From NCBI RefSeq assembly GCF_000835495.1, contig NW_015622543.1, positions 5,382,619 through 5,446,618 on the forward strand: a DNA stretch of 64,000 bases, written 5' to 3'. A program made the translations under genes and the position numbers. Positions 10,791 to 22,089 of the stretch are shown here, piece by piece (position 1 is the first letter of the stretch; every line of letters starts with the position of its first letter). Below the pieces are notes generated by a model. That model made no database searches and was not told the DNA's origin. It saw nothing but the letters and a program-made list of their open reading frames with translations. This DNA is from Cladophialophora immunda (taxonomy: Eukaryota > Ascomycota > Eurotiomycetes > Chaetothyriales > Herpotrichiellaceae).

Positions 10791-12194
10791 TCAATTCACA
10801 TAATTTGCTGCAGCAGTGGATCCAACCTCAACCATTTCTTCTAACAGTACCGTCACATCGGCGATGTTAACTACATCGGCAATCCTCTTCTCCACAGAAG
10901 ACCCCAGGGCACTCACAGACAGGCCTTGGACAACGCTTGCGAACTTATTCTTTGCCGCTTGCACGTATCCTGGAGCACCAGGAGTGCCCGGGTACTTGTT
11001 AGCCGTGATGTTGATTTCTTGGCCCTTCAGATCGAAGGTCATGTATCCGGTCATGTCTTGGGCGTTTTCCGTAATCTGGACGTGTCTCATTCCGGCGGAT
11101 ATCGCCAGTGCGGTTGCGTTTGACACCAATGCATCATTCATGTTCAGTGGATCTCGCAAGTCGACCGTTATAGCCGCGGCGATCCCGAAGGGAACACTGT
11201 ATTGAGCTGATACAAGCGAATTAGGTCGAGGAATCCAATTGTTCGGCGTCAGAACCGAAGGCCCTGCAAAGATGGTGACGTTCTTGATATCCTCCGCACT
11301 CCAAGTTTGGTTCGTACTGGCTCGATAGTCGTTGATGGCATACACGAAGGCTTGGGCGCGTGCATGGACAGGTGCAAGCTTCAGGATCATCTGTTCGCCG
11401 GTCCAGCTTGTACCTAGTCCGGCGGTCAAGAGGTTAGGCTGTGGACTGGGTGAGAAAGCATGGAGAAACCCTAGAGGATTCTCGAGGATATCTGCAGGGC
11501 CGACTACTCCGGCGTGGGCCAAGAAGGCTGCTTCAGCGCCAAGTTGACCTGCACGAGCAGGATGCAGGCGTTTGGTCATGGCACCGGTATTGACGAAGGC
11601 GAGGAGACCACCTGAACTGGAAGCAGCCAGGCCCATTGCTGATGCGATGGTGTCAGCATCCCAGCCCATGAGACGCCCAATCGCGGCAGCCGTTGCAAGA
11701 TCTCCATTCAGCCCGGGATTGTGGAAACCTCTGATCGACTCCACTTGCGATGTGCTTGCTGCGCCGATCCGAGTTGCGAGTTCGTATCCGACCGCCATCG
11801 CAGTGAGGAGCTCCCTGCCAGTCTTGTGGTGGGCGGCCGCAACGCATAGTAGGGCTGGAAACATTGCAGAAGCTGGATGAGCGGAATTGACAACATGCTC
11901 GAATTCAAAGTCGGCTGCAGCTAGGCCCATCAAGAACATCTGCCCCGACAGCGAGGAGACTGTGCCGTCCAGAGCGGTGTACGCTGCATGCGTGCTTCCC
12001 GTTCCATATGTGATATTTACTGCCTTCACTGCAGAGCGATAGACGGGCTGGACCGTTCCCGCGAGCATAGCGGAGAAAGTGTCGAGGATGAAAACCGGTA
12101 GAAGCGCCAGGAAGCTCGATGGGATCGCGGAAAAGGTGGCATTGGCCGCGAATTTCGCCAACTCGGCCGTGTAATTTACAGTTATGGTATTCAT
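10791..12194 (-). CDS. MmgE/PrpD family protein (2-methylcitrate dehydratase / cis-aconitate decarboxylase superfamily)
   Basis: 467 aa from the ATG at 12194; an upstream in-frame ATG at 12266 adds 24 residues that do not look conserved. The N-terminal helical domain begins TAELAKFAANATFSAIP and carries the family's LDTFSAMLAGT segment, followed by ADFEFEHVVNSAHPASAMFP (His-rich active-site region), VGYELATRIG and GFHNPGLNGDLATAAAIGRL. The superfamily includes PrpD (2-methylcitrate dehydration), cis-aconitate decarboxylase (itaconate formation) and immune IRG1. The exact reaction cannot be told from sequence here. No methylcitrate synthase/lyase or itaconate transporter is adjacent. A YAT permease lies downstream in genome order and may or may not be functionally linked. 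Single exon. Confidence 0.88.
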   Translation of the reverse strand: MNTITVNYTAELAKFAANATFSAIPSSFLALLPVFILDTFSAMLAGTVQPVYRSAVKAVNITYGTGSTHAAYTALDGTVSSLSGQMFLMGLAAADFEFEHVVNSAHPASAMFPALLCVAAAHHKTGRELLTAMAVGYELATRIGAASTSQVESIRGFHNPGLNGDLATAAAIGRLMGWDADTIASAMGLAASSSGGLLAFVNTGAMTKRLHPARAGQLGAEAAFLAHAGVVGPADILENPLGFLHAFSPSPQPNLLTAGLGTSWTGEQMILKLAPVHARAQAFVYAINDYRASTNQTWSAEDIKNVTIFAGPSVLTPNNWIPRPNSLVSAQYSVPFGIAAAITVDLRDPLNMNDALVSNATALAISAGMRHVQITENAQDMTGYMTFDLKGQEINITANKYPGTPGAPGYVQAAKNKFASVVQGLSVSALGSSVEKRIADVVNIADVTVLLEEMVEVGSTAAANYVN

Positions 12195-12266
12195 TTTATC
12201 TCGGCCAAGTCTGGGGTACGATTTATGTATCCACTCTCGAGAGCCGTTCTGAAGTTCACTTTGCAA

Positions 12267-13139
12267 AGGATTTCTTGGTAGTATCTCTGGCTGGTCGGAC
12301 GGTCTTTATAAACGCTCGACAGCAGCATCACATCCGCTGCGTTCACAGTATGAGATAGCAACAGACTACCAGCGTTCACCTGGCCCCGCGCTTACAGACC
12401 CTATTTACAATGCTCAAAAGACCCTAAAGGAGCTAATAATATACCATTGGCTTTTATTCGTTGGCACAAAGCGCACAGCCGGACTAACGACTCCGAAATA
12501 CCCCTGTTGGGGCAAGGCTGCGAGGATTGCAGCGAACCATTTCATGTCCGATCTGGGCCGACACCGGCGCCGCAATACGTGCCACTTCCGATATTGCCAC
12601 TTGAGGAATGCAGCTCGTCGACCCCATCCCCGCTCACAATCATGTAACCAGAGCTCTTTGGCCAAGGTTTGTGCCTTCGAAGGCAGTGTACTTACGTCCC
12701 CAGTTTCTTAGACACAAGTTTCGCATTGAGCCACCTGTTGCCGCATTTTCCGTTAGTGGACATCATCTCAGTGAAGTCTAATTACACTTCCCCATGTTTT
12801 TCTTTTCTCCAGGGCTGACATTTGAAAAGCAGGATTCGGCCTCAAAGGGACCCTATGGCAGAGGGCGTATAAAGTGTTAGAACGACCTAACACCGGCCAA
12901 CAGCAAAGTTAGAGGGGGCCTGGAATACCCAGATATCGCCGATATAATGAGAGTTTGACCACTTTATAGAGCAGAAATGAAGGAGTTTCTTTCCCTCTAC
13001 TGATGCAGATTTACTTGCCTATGTACGATTTTCTTAAGAACGACTGCGCCTATTATCGGCTAAGAGAACCTCCTCGCGTCGAGACGTTCTTGAGAAGGCA
13101 CCAAACTAGCCCAGACCGCAAATCTTTTTCGTCTTGATG
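12267..13139. other. Intergenic region
   Basis: Lies between the MmgE/PrpD promoter and the permease 3' end. The sequence is mixed, with no supported gene, tRNA or repeat. Confidence 0.4.
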
Positions 13140-15168
13140 TCAGTCTTTGAACAGGTCCCACAGTTTCTTCTTCCACGATCTAGAGTCATATGAAGCTTTC
13201 GACGCCGGAGCAATCCATTCTCGGCGATCCGAGAAGTCAACTTCATGTAGACGAACCCTGGGAGCGATCAGCCCATCAACTCTTCCTGTGAGGAGATGTA
13301 ACGGTACATACCAATGAGTCTTGTAGTAGAGCTTGAACCCAAAGAACAGGATGAAAAAGGTGGGAATGGTGATGTAACACGCAATAAACGATCTCCAGTT
13401 GAAGGGGTGTTTGAAAACAGTATACCCCTGAATGAACAGGAGGAAGATATTGAACGCAAAATTGAGGCGGTATATCCAGATGCTCCCAAACGCTTTGTAA
13501 GGGAAGGTGCTGACGTCGATGTTCTGTTTCTTTGCCGCTGCTCGGATCTGCAAGTGAGTGAAAATGATGGCCGCCCAGGCAATGTAAGCTGCAGTGCCTC
13601 CGACACTTGTCATGTATGCGAATACTTGGCCCGCGGAGAGCTTTCGATTCATCAGGCATAGGAAACCCCAAAGGTTCGAGGTAAGTATAGCAACCCAGGG
13701 AACTGTTCGAGTTAGTTGCTTGAGTGGAAAGAGACATGTCCATTTGTGAGGCTTACCTCCTCGGGATGTCGTTCGAGCAAAGATCTTCGGGGCCCTTCCA
13801 GTCAACGCCAGCGAGTAGACTGTGCGTGACTGCACATATACCACGCCATTTGCCGCCGAGACAAACGCCACTGTTATCAGAGCATTGACAAAATGGCCGG
13901 ATGTCTTCCACCCTGCCTTTGTAAAGCCGATCGTGAAAGGCGATGACGCAACCACCGAGTCTGCATTGAGAAGGTCTGGAGAGTCCGATGGACATATAAG
14001 TCCTTGGAAAAAGGGCATGCCGATGTAAACGACCAAGATGCGATATACCACAGAGTTGATGGCCTATGTGAATTAGCCAGGTCGCAATGCTCACGACTTC
14101 TGAAGTAGTGTACCCTTGGAATGTCCTTTTTCGGATTTCTCGATTCTCCGCCAGCGAGGGAGATAATCTCCGTACCGACGTAGTAAGCTGCCGCGAGCAC
14201 GAATACCTGTCCGAATCCGTCGATTCCGTGTATAATAGGGCCTGAAGGACTTAGCTCGGCAAAAGCAGCCTAGGTTCTTATGGACTTACCGGTTGGTTTC
14301 GTCCAATATCTGAATCCAATATATCCACCGCCGAACCCACCTACATCCGCGACGATGGACAGGATGAAAAGGATGATGAGGGAGAGGAACTTGAACATGC
14401 CGAAGAAATACTCCAGCTCGCCGTAGACATTCACGCCCAGAAGCGTGACCACGGAGAAGACTGCCCAGAAGATGAGAGCCCAAGCGTAAGAAGGCATCGT
14501 GGATTCTGGCACCCAGTAGCGTAAAATCAAGATGGCCGAGTTCCAGTCTTCTCGGCGTTAATCAAACAAGGGCATCGACCTTGGGATGGGGAACGCACCT
14601 GCAGCGAGGAAGACGCTCCACATGAGATAATACAGCCACGACATGGCAAAACTCAGCGCTGGATCAACGAATCGGCCGGCATGCTGTCACCATGTTAGTT
14701 TTGGTTGCAGGTATAGGTAGGACACTCTTACTTCGACAAAACCGCCATGGATCGGGAACAACGTAGTCATCTCGCCAACACTTTGCATGAGCACCCACAC
14801 CGAGATTCCTGGAGAAGATGAGCATGGGGAACAAAACAGCGTTTAATTAGGGGGACCCTTGACTTGCCAACAATGATAAACCCAAGCAATGCCCCCAGCG
14901 GACCAGACAGGTAGATCGCATAGCCTAGCCCGTAGAATGTGCCTGGACCAATGATGCTGCCGAGCGCGATAATCACAAAATGTCTTCCCTTCAGACCTCG
15001 CCGTAGCCCGTCGTCAAGGACATCTCCAGAAACGTCTCTCCTGGCGGCATGGCTATCTGGCACGTCGTCGGTCACCTCCAACGCAGTAATTGTCTTTTCA
15101 GGCCCTACTACAAAAGTCGCAGTGCCATGGTCAATACTTGAACTGCTGGACTCCACTTCGAAAGCCAT
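13140..15168 (-). CDS. Amino-acid permease, YAT family (APC superfamily)
   Basis: Seven exons on the minus strand: 15168-14868, 14808-14732, 14683-14599, 14547-14290, 14241-14114, 14063-13757 and 13702-13140, giving 572 aa, the normal YAT length. Every junction keeps frame and restores family sequence, for example LMQSVGEMTTLFPIHGGFVE and AGGESRNPKKDIPRAINSV. About 12 membrane helices are expected. The last intron (54 nt) has no stop and is a multiple of three, so a naive reading would keep it; the CTAAC branch site and the restored SRGG-VPWVAIL support removal. The first intron has a GC donor (GCAAGT). The TM1 substrate loop reads GSIIGPGTFYG, with Pro in the usual G-S/T-G position. A TATA box at 15226-15232 favours the ATG at 15168 over 15192. 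Confidence 0.9.
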
Positions 15169-15225
15169 GCTGGACAGTTTCTGCAAAAACACAGTTGACG
15201 GTACTTCTTAAGGTCCATGCAATGA

Positions 15226-15232
15226 CTTTATA
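15226..15232 (-). promoter_or_regulatory. TATA box of the permease gene
   Basis: TATAAAG on the minus strand, 58-64 bp before the ATG at 15168. It would lie only about 35 bp before the alternative ATG at 15192, which would put that codon at the transcription start. This supports the shorter N-terminus. Confidence 0.5.
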
Positions 15233-16314
15233 GGACAGATACACTGGGGCGCTGAATGCCACTGAATCCACTTTTGAGTGTTTCCCACGTGGCGGCAGTT
15301 CTTCGCCTTCGCGAAGGCTGGCAGAGATCTATCCAGCGCCTGGATCATGGTCGCGATTCTGAGAGGATCTTGCACCATCAAACGTAGTCCGGCGTTCACC
15401 GCGACCGTCGGTTCCGACTTGATGGGTGCGGCTTTTTGCCCTTGTAGAGACGATACATCTCGGAGTGCCCCAGACCGCGCGTGGACGTACGCCGAGAGTC
15501 GAAGTCGCGCAATTTTCGCTCCTCTGGTGTGCTATCACTCGAGTCAGGCCCAGAATGTGGGAAGATCCACATTTCGTAACGTCTTCTGGATCAGCGTCAG
15601 ACCAGCTGCACACTCGGTTAGTAGGCATACTAAAGCAGAAGGCTACAAAAACGTGGAAAATCCGCCCAGGAGAGACGCGATCCAGGATGGCCCGGATCCA
15701 ACCAACCATCCAACGGCTCTGGTTCTTCATTTGCCATCTAATCTTCTCCCCGAATTTCATCGTTTCGATATCCTTGAACCCCCTCGACACATTGTTACCG
15801 AGACATATCCACAATCGGTTCCCTTGGGGGTGAAAGTCTTTTGCTATGGAGAATCTCCAGGCCCACGGGACGGTTAAAGCAACAAAGTCTTTCATGAAAT
15901 GAAGCTTTCGAGCCAAGCTATTGCATTATCTTGACTATATTAACATCATGTTAGCCCATGGACCAACCAGATGTCGGTATAACGTAATGAAAAGCCGTTT
16001 TCTCCTCGGCAGCAGAGGCTCAAAGGGGATATGAGGGTCAAATGCGTTCTTTAGCAAAATGTTGTGGTCTCAATTCGTAACTATCCGCCAAACAGAGCAC
16101 GACCAGATCGAATCCCGCGCTTTTGCAACTGGCGAGGTCGAATGTACATTAGTAGGTGGGTACACAAGGCTGTTTTGAAAGCAATCCTCGACGGACTTCT
16201 CCGATTGTCGTAGGGAGCGAGCCTTGAACCGTCGACATAGAAATCAATTTTCCTTCTCTGGTGCCTGTAGACTGTGCGAGAAATTCAGTTCCTCAGCTGA
16301 TTAAATCTCATACT
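15233..16314. other. Divergent intergenic region with overlapping open frames
   Basis: Upstream DNA of the permease and the GNAT gene. Between 15278 and 15916 both strands carry frames of nearly 200 codons. Neither has a recognisable domain, and neither connects to a splice-supported exon. The segment could be a decayed gene or chance. Confidence 0.3.
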
Positions 16315-17148
16315 ATGGCTGCTGTTGCCCTTGGTCGCACTGCCACTACAGTTCACGGGGAGGATGGCTTGCACAAATTCGCACATGTGATTGCGGCGGC
16401 GTTTTCGAATGACGCCCTCAATCGGTACCTGTTCTTGGGCCGTGAGTCACAGCCAGATCACCCCAAACTGGCCAATTTCGACCATCGGGTCCAATACTGG
16501 CTGCCACACATCAAAACCCGGTTCGAGAACGGAGGCATACTAATTCAAACTTTCGAATGGGCTGGGGTGGCGCTTTGGTAAGAGAAAAGTCGCAAGACAA
16601 CACTCCACTCAGTCTTTCCGCTTGACGAAGAATTGGCCCCCTCCTTTCCGAGCTGACCAGGCGGCGACAGGCTTCCTCCTGGGATTGAAAAGCCGGTCAC
16701 AAACTCTGCAGCTATCTCTGAAGGAGCTGTCGAGTATAGACGGAAATTCGACGCCCTCAAGAAGAAGCATTTGGGCGATCGAACCTACTGGTATCTGAAT
16801 TTGATTGCACGGTCGCCGTCTAGGCTAGAAAAAGGTATGATCCGACCACGGGGATTGATGGGCTGGGAGAACCAAGGTCTATTGAAGCATTGCTGACCTC
16901 TCTCTCTCTTGGATTCTGGTACAGGCGCCATTCGGAATCTGGTGGAGCCTTTCCTGCAGAAAGCCCGAGAACAAAACATCCCTGTTTGGCTCGAAGCAAC
17001 CAACCAGCACGCAAGAGAAGTCTATACCCATTTGGGATTCAAGACCGTCGAGGAAGTGAGAATAGGCGAGGGAGTTGTCAATGCCGAGGGGTGGGCCCAA
17101 CCAAACGGTGAAGGTGTGCTAACGTACGGGATGGTTGCTGGACTCTAG
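16315..17148 (+). CDS. GNAT family N-acetyltransferase
   Basis: Three exons, 16315-16577, 16671-16834 and 16925-17148, giving 216 aa, typical for a fungal GNAT. The first junction restores VALWLPPG, a hallmark of this fungal subfamily, and rejects the earlier AG (CTGACCAG), which leads to a stop. Exon 2 carries HLGDRTYWYLNLIAR (beta4 and start of the acetyl-CoA motif). Exon 3 carries GAIRNLVEPFLQKAREQ and NIPVWLEATNQHAREVYTHL, the usual motif A/B region ending in LGFKTVEEV. It should transfer acetyl from acetyl-CoA to an amine, substrate unknown. Next to the TauD gene in tail-to-tail order, 216 bp apart. Confidence 0.87.
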
Positions 17149-17363
17149 CGTGAAGCAAATCAGTGCTCCTGAATGTGAGGGCCACCGCGGCGAAAACAGG
17201 CCAACCGTCTGAAGAGGAGCATTAGGTGCACAGATAGACCTGTTTATAGGATTTTCTTTCGAAAAAGATATCATACCTACCCTAAGTAGGATTGAGAGAA
17301 TGTAATGTTGACAACATTCGGGAAGGGAGCGAAGATTGGAAGTTCTAGGCTCGGGGTCTTGTA

Positions 17364-18557
17364 CTACCCGTCAAGGGCCTGGACAACCTGGGCCCAATCT
17401 TCGTCACCGTAAGCACCAGGCACTCTGTGGCCGTCGAAAAGACTGGCCATAACCACGCGATCCTCTTGCTCGCCCTCCCAAGGTTGTCGGCCATGCTGAG
17501 CAATGATATTATCATAGACGAGAACATCACCTCGCTCCCATTTGTGCAGAACTCGGATCTCGTCGGTGATTTTAGCCAGGTGAGCCAGGTATTTGTCCGG
17601 GATAGGAGTTCCGTCGCCGAAAAGTTGTTGAGCGGAATTCTTTCTTCCTTTGTTAGCGTTGTGCAGGTTGTTCTGATAATAAGCTGCCAGGCCCGTGAAG
17701 AGTGTTGGGAGGTTCGTCTCTGGCTGGGTTCGGACAGCTGGCAATCGGTGCGTCAAGACAATGCTACCGTCCTCTGTCCACTCCCACGTGGTATGTTTGC
17801 CGCGACCATACCGAGCAATTTGAGCCTCAATCTTCGCCCGCCTTGTGGCCTCATTGTCCCCGTCCTGGATTTCTTTTCCGAATGCTTGCTTCAGAGTTGA
17901 TCCGCCCTCATACTGCTTTTCCGCCTTGTAGGTGACTTTGCTGAGAATTCCTTTCTCGGCGAGCTCAGAAACAAACTCGGGAATCTCCTGCTGCGCTCTA
18001 TAAAACAGTTCCAGAGATGATGAGATGGGTGTTTCACCCCCCTTTTCTGGAACCCGGTGACCATAAAAGAAGATATACTCGGGAGCATGTGGGACCTGTG
18101 GAGACTCGTTGTGATTGTAGATCAGAACATCCTTTGGCGCCTCATTCGCCGGTGCCACGTTTGGGGCCAGTACTGGTCTGTTGACGACAATTCCAATAAT
18201 TTCGTGCGGATGGTATCCGAAAGCGTGAGCAAACTTGCTGAAGTCTTGGGCGTTGTGGATAGGAAGGCCGCGGAATAGTAGAGTTCCGTGGCGGGCGAGT
18301 GCCTCGGTCAAAATGCCTCCTTGCGCTTGGAGTGATTTGATAGTGTCGACGACGTTATCTAGGTCGATTTCGCTGCTATCACGAACAGAAGGTCTCAATG
18401 CTAGCGGAATGGCTGTGTCCTTAGGGTGAGGCGCACCAAGGATACGCTGGTTGCTCGATGGCAGATCAAAAGGCTCAAACGTGATAAGCGTTGAGGGTAA
18501 TGGGGCAGCATCGAGTTTGGCTGAATGCGCCCCGAGTAGCCGCACTGTAGTCGCCAT
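17364..18557 (-). CDS. TauD/TfdA family Fe(II)/2-oxoglutarate dioxygenase
   Basis: 397 aa, single exon. Start taken at 18557 (MATTVRLLGA); the in-frame ATG at 18650 lies upstream of a TATATAT at 18634-18640 and so would be before the transcript start. Iron ligands fit a His-x-Glu facial triad: His149/Glu151 in YNHNESP and His355 in NIIAQHGRQPW; the 2-oxoglutarate-binding Arg367 is in EDRVVMASL. The His-x-Glu form is seen in clavaminate-synthase-like members rather than the His-x-Asp of TauD proper. The product is a hydroxylated or cleaved small acid; the substrate is not inferable. It is divergent from the Zn2Cys6 gene at 19251, a common arrangement for a regulator and its target. Confidence 0.9.
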   Translation of the reverse strand: MATTVRLLGAHSAKLDAAPLPSTLITFEPFDLPSSNQRILGAPHPKDTAIPLALRPSVRDSSEIDLDNVVDTIKSLQAQGGILTEALARHGTLLFRGLPIHNAQDFSKFAHAFGYHPHEIIGIVVNRPVLAPNVAPANEAPKDVLIYNHNESPQVPHAPEYIFFYGHRVPEKGGETPISSSLELFYRAQQEIPEFVSELAEKGILSKVTYKAEKQYEGGSTLKQAFGKEIQDGDNEATRRAKIEAQIARYGRGKHTTWEWTEDGSIVLTHRLPAVRTQPETNLPTLFTGLAAYYQNNLHNANKGRKNSAQQLFGDGTPIPDKYLAHLAKITDEIRVLHKWERGDVLVYDNIIAQHGRQPWEGEQEDRVVMASLFDGHRVPGAYGDEDWAQVVQALDG

Positions 18558-19250
18558 CGCTCCCGATCGAAATGGAAATCCTTGAGATTGAAAGTTGGGA
18601 TGTGACTTGTCCGTCAAGGATGACTTTTTGACGATATATATTCGATGCACAAGAGAAGTGAAACAACCGTCAGTGGGCTTCTCCGGCGGACGAACTAAGT
18701 ACTAGTTAGGCGGCGTGGCGTCATCCGTTTCTAAGATCACGAAAGCGACTTGCGTCCGCATTCTGTTCTCCGGTCAACACCATGCTGCTCTTTCCAGATC
18801 CTATAGTAGAGTTTGAAAGCCAATGAACAGGAACGGGCAGCTTCGACAGAATAGCCAGGGCGGGGCAGTGGCCACACGCGGCCAGAAAATAAGATTCGCT
18901 ACAACTGAATTGTCTGCACAATGAGCATAAAGAAGCAGAGCGCGAAGCGGCTTCCAAGGAGCGCACCCTGTGCTAAATGTATGGATTTAGAGGAATGTTG
19001 CAAAGACTGAGGATCAGGGTGAGGCTGGTGATGTCGGCAGACTTTCTCGTCATACTCGCCCATACCGAGGGAAGTGAAATTACTGTGATTTCGCTCCTTC
19101 CGTTTGAGGCTTAGTGTCGAGTTAGCAGAGACGTAGGTAATTTTGAGAAAGTGTCTCTCCCTCACCACCAAACTTCTCCATTCGAGGAGCATAGCCACCC
19201 TTACGCGCTCGACCACGGATGCGGTGCCGCCCCCGACCATCCCCAAACAC
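18558..19250. other. Divergent promoter region (TauD gene / Zn2Cys6 regulator)
   Basis: About 0.7 kb shared upstream DNA. Several CGG triplets occur, as expected by chance at this size. No clean inverted CGG pair was identified by eye. An in-frame ATG at 19143 could extend the regulator by 36 residues. Confidence 0.4.
18634..18640 (-). promoter_or_regulatory. TATA box of the TauD/TfdA gene
   Basis: TATATAT on the minus strand, 77-83 bp before the ATG at 18557 and downstream of the alternative ATG at 18650, which it therefore argues against. Confidence 0.5.
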
Positions 19251-21463
19251 ATGGATATGACCTCGGAAGCACAATCTCGCCATAGCGATGGTGCTCTGCC
19301 GGTTTCTGAGCGCGCTGGGCGGAGTCGGCCTCGTTCAAGCGCTGCTTGTCAAATCTGTCACAAGAAGAAGGTCGCTGACCAATGCCTTCGCACAGATACT
19401 CTCCCTTACTGACTTGTGAGGCTCACCAGGTCAAATGTGACTTGTCCGAAAGTCAGTTTCCTTGTACGAATTGCACTGTAGCAAAATACGTTTGCAAGTA
19501 AGCACCGGCTCTCTTCATACGTTGATCCAGTCCCTGTCAATATCCGCGCTGCTTTCCAGATAGCTAAAATGCAGTTTCAGGCCGCACCAAAGGAAACGTA
19601 AACATTATGTGCTTAGTCCATCTCCCCCTCCTGCGCAAGGTCGAGAAGAACACACTCAACTTCAGAGGTCCCCGTCGCGCCAGCCTTCTATACAGCAACC
19701 GCCGGCTCAGTCCAGACAATCTTTGGTGCCTTTATCGCACTTGATCCCTGATAGCACGCTGTCAGACAGCACCGACCTTGATGACAGTCTCCCAGATAAG
19801 GGAGAATGTTTCCTTGGTCGTAGCGAGTACCTCGCGCCGGGTATCCCGTTCAACGAAGCGAAAGCAGACAGCAGTGTACGCAGTTCTCAACTTTCCGAGA
19901 TTGACTCAACAATTCTATACTTACAAAGAGCATTTGATCTGCCCTCAAGGTCTGTGCAAAATAGCCTCGTCGATAACTTCATGACTTTTTGCCTTCCGTG
20001 GATGCCCATTGTCGAGCGATCATGGCTGGAAGAAAAGGACCACTTCAAGCCATCTCCACTACTTCTGCAATCAGTTTTCCTCGCCGGTAGCAGGGTGGCC
20101 TCTGGTCTTTTACCCAATATATCATCCGAGGACTTCTATCGGAGAGCCAAAGCCTTGTTCTACTGTGGCTATGAAAAGAACAGAATCATCAATATTGTGT
20201 CACTCTGCCTGTTGCACTGGTGGAGCCCCGCAGGCCCTGAAGAGCTCCCAGCGGACAATAGTGATTTCTGGTTGAGTATCGGGGTACGGTATGCCTATCA
20301 AGTTGGTCTTCACAAGCAGCCAACAGATGGGAAGCACGCAGCCCTCAAACGCAGGATATGGTGGACGCTCGTTGTAAGTTTTTAGTACTGACCTCGGCGG
20401 GCGGCACCGCTGACAGTGAATCAAGGCTAGAGATTGCATGATATCTGCCTCCCTCGGCCGGCCGCGGACAATATGCTTGGAGGATTGTGATGTGAGTCCA
20501 CCTTCTTTGAGAGATTTCTCTGTTCAGGGTCCTACCAGCCGATTATACGTGGCTTATGTGGGTATTTGTCAAATCATGGGCGACATTGCGGAACACCGAA
20601 TGCGACAGAAGTTATCTGGCAGTCCTCGTGTTCAGTTTGAAAACGCTCTTTACCGCTGGGTTAAAGATCTGCCCCCTGAGCTCCGTCTGTTCCATCACGG
20701 ATCAGAACGAACCTTAAGCTCATACAATTTCCAAGCTCGACAACTTCTCATCCACTACTTCGTAAGCTTGGTGATGTTGTTTGGAAGCTCGGACTCGCAA
20801 AGGAAGCACACTGCCACCTGTCTTCTGGCGTCTTCTTTTATATGTGGCATCTTCCAGGACTTCCTGGCTCGAGGAGAGCTACGCTATCTAAGGGTGAACT
20901 TCGCCTTTCTCAGCTTGGCTGCGGGGCTGTCTCAATTGACGGGGTATCGATACTCGGCTTTGCGTAGCTTGGCAGAGCATGAAATTGATGTCATCAAACT
21001 GTCGTTGCAAGAGCTTTCCGTGAAGTGGCGTTCTGCGAAGGGGGCGCTCAAATCGTTGGTGGACGTCGCCAGCAGCATGTCGCAACAGCCGCAGTGGCCG
21101 GAACCATGCCCAAAGCTTTCGTCAACCGCCCTTCTCTTCTTCGAAGATTTTGGCCCCGAATTGTGCGAAGCATGGAGCATACTGGTGGGCCAGGATCGCC
21201 TCTCAAATTCTCTTCCGACTACCAGCCTGGGGGCTTGCAGAGCAGCGACCGACCACGCCGAACACTTCGAGCCGTCAACGTCAATAGACCCAACAGTGGT
21301 GGTTGAGCCTCCATCAGTCCCGGACATGTCGTTCGACTCGCCGTGCGCTTTTGGTCACCAAGGCGTGGATGGACTTCACGGACAGGTTGCACCATTCTGG
21401 CCTGGATGGGACTCGAGTGGGACGTGGCTATTGACTGACTTGAACGATGAAGGGCTGTGGTGA
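19251..21463 (+). CDS. Zn2Cys6 transcription factor with Fungal_trans domain
   Basis: Four exons: 19251-19370, 19430-19497, 19581-20373 and 20426-21463 (672 aa). The first intron splits the zinc cluster; splicing restores CQICHKKKVKCD and CTNCTVAKYVC, with Cys33, 36, 43, 52, 55 and 62 (CX2CX6CX8CX2CX6C), then a basic PHQRKRK stretch. The middle homology region is clear: LQRAFDLPSRSVQNSLVDNF, FWLSIGVRYAYQVGLHKQP, KRRIWWTLVARDCMISASLG-RPRTI and CDVSPPSLRDF, the standard Fungal_trans block joined across intron 3. The donor of intron 1 (GTCGCT) is weak but the only one that keeps the cluster. Likely regulates the divergent dioxygenase gene and perhaps the downstream CoA-transferase; this is inferred from position only. 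Confidence 0.88.
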
Positions 21464-22089
21464 TCATGTCCTCGACCAACCAACGACGGAAATGGGATCC
21501 TGAGAATTGGCATTTGCAGCGCCGCAATATCTAAGACCGAAAGCTGTTTGGAACTGGAAAGATGAAGATTTGCCAATATAGGCGCCAGAATCAACCATAC
21601 AAGATTGTCCTTCAGAGGAATGGCAATAATACACTTATATACACCGAAGAACGAGTTCCGCTTGTCACTCTGAACGCACAAACAGAGAGCCAGACCAACT
21701 TATGTGCGATCTCTATCCAAGCTATTGGGCTAAGACGATATGCGTTCCATGTCAGGAGGTGCTAGAGGCGCCGACGCAGGCTCTCCGGTGATTCGGCTAG
21801 TTGACGGCGATTATCGGTTCACCAAACTTATCGTCAACTGCCATGATTGCGCATGCTACAAGCCCCATATCAAGTCTTCACACTATCAGTTCGACGTATG
21901 ATAGATTCGACAACTCGTACCCATCCTTGCGGAAGCATCGAGTGGCAGTGCACAGATCCACTCCACGAGGTTTTCTCCGACAGAGCTTGAGGCAGCTGTT
22001 AGCCTACATATACTGAGTATAAGAACATTATACTTGAGCCCCCGCATTAGTGAGCAAAGAGCCACGGTCCAGCAAGCCTGCTTTGCTTC
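21464..22089. other. Intergenic region
   Basis: Between the regulator 3' end and the CoA-transferase start. An ACATATACTGAG element near 22004 could serve as a TATA region for the CoA-transferase. No gene seen. Confidence 0.35.

Noticed and set aside
13757..14063. Reading the permease 3' frame straight through (54-nt intron retained)
   Set aside because: It would insert 18 residues (KPHKWTCLFPLKQLTRT region) into a conserved segment. Splice signals and a CTAAC branch site argue for removal.
15278..15916. Two overlapping frames of nearly 200 codons on opposite strands
   Set aside because: Neither has a recognisable domain, a plausible exon partner or a clear advantage over the other. Treated as chance or decayed sequence.
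16578..16660. GNAT intron 1 ending at the CTGACCAG acceptor
   Set aside because: It shifts the frame and reaches a stop within a few codons. The next AG (16670) restores the VALWLPPG motif.
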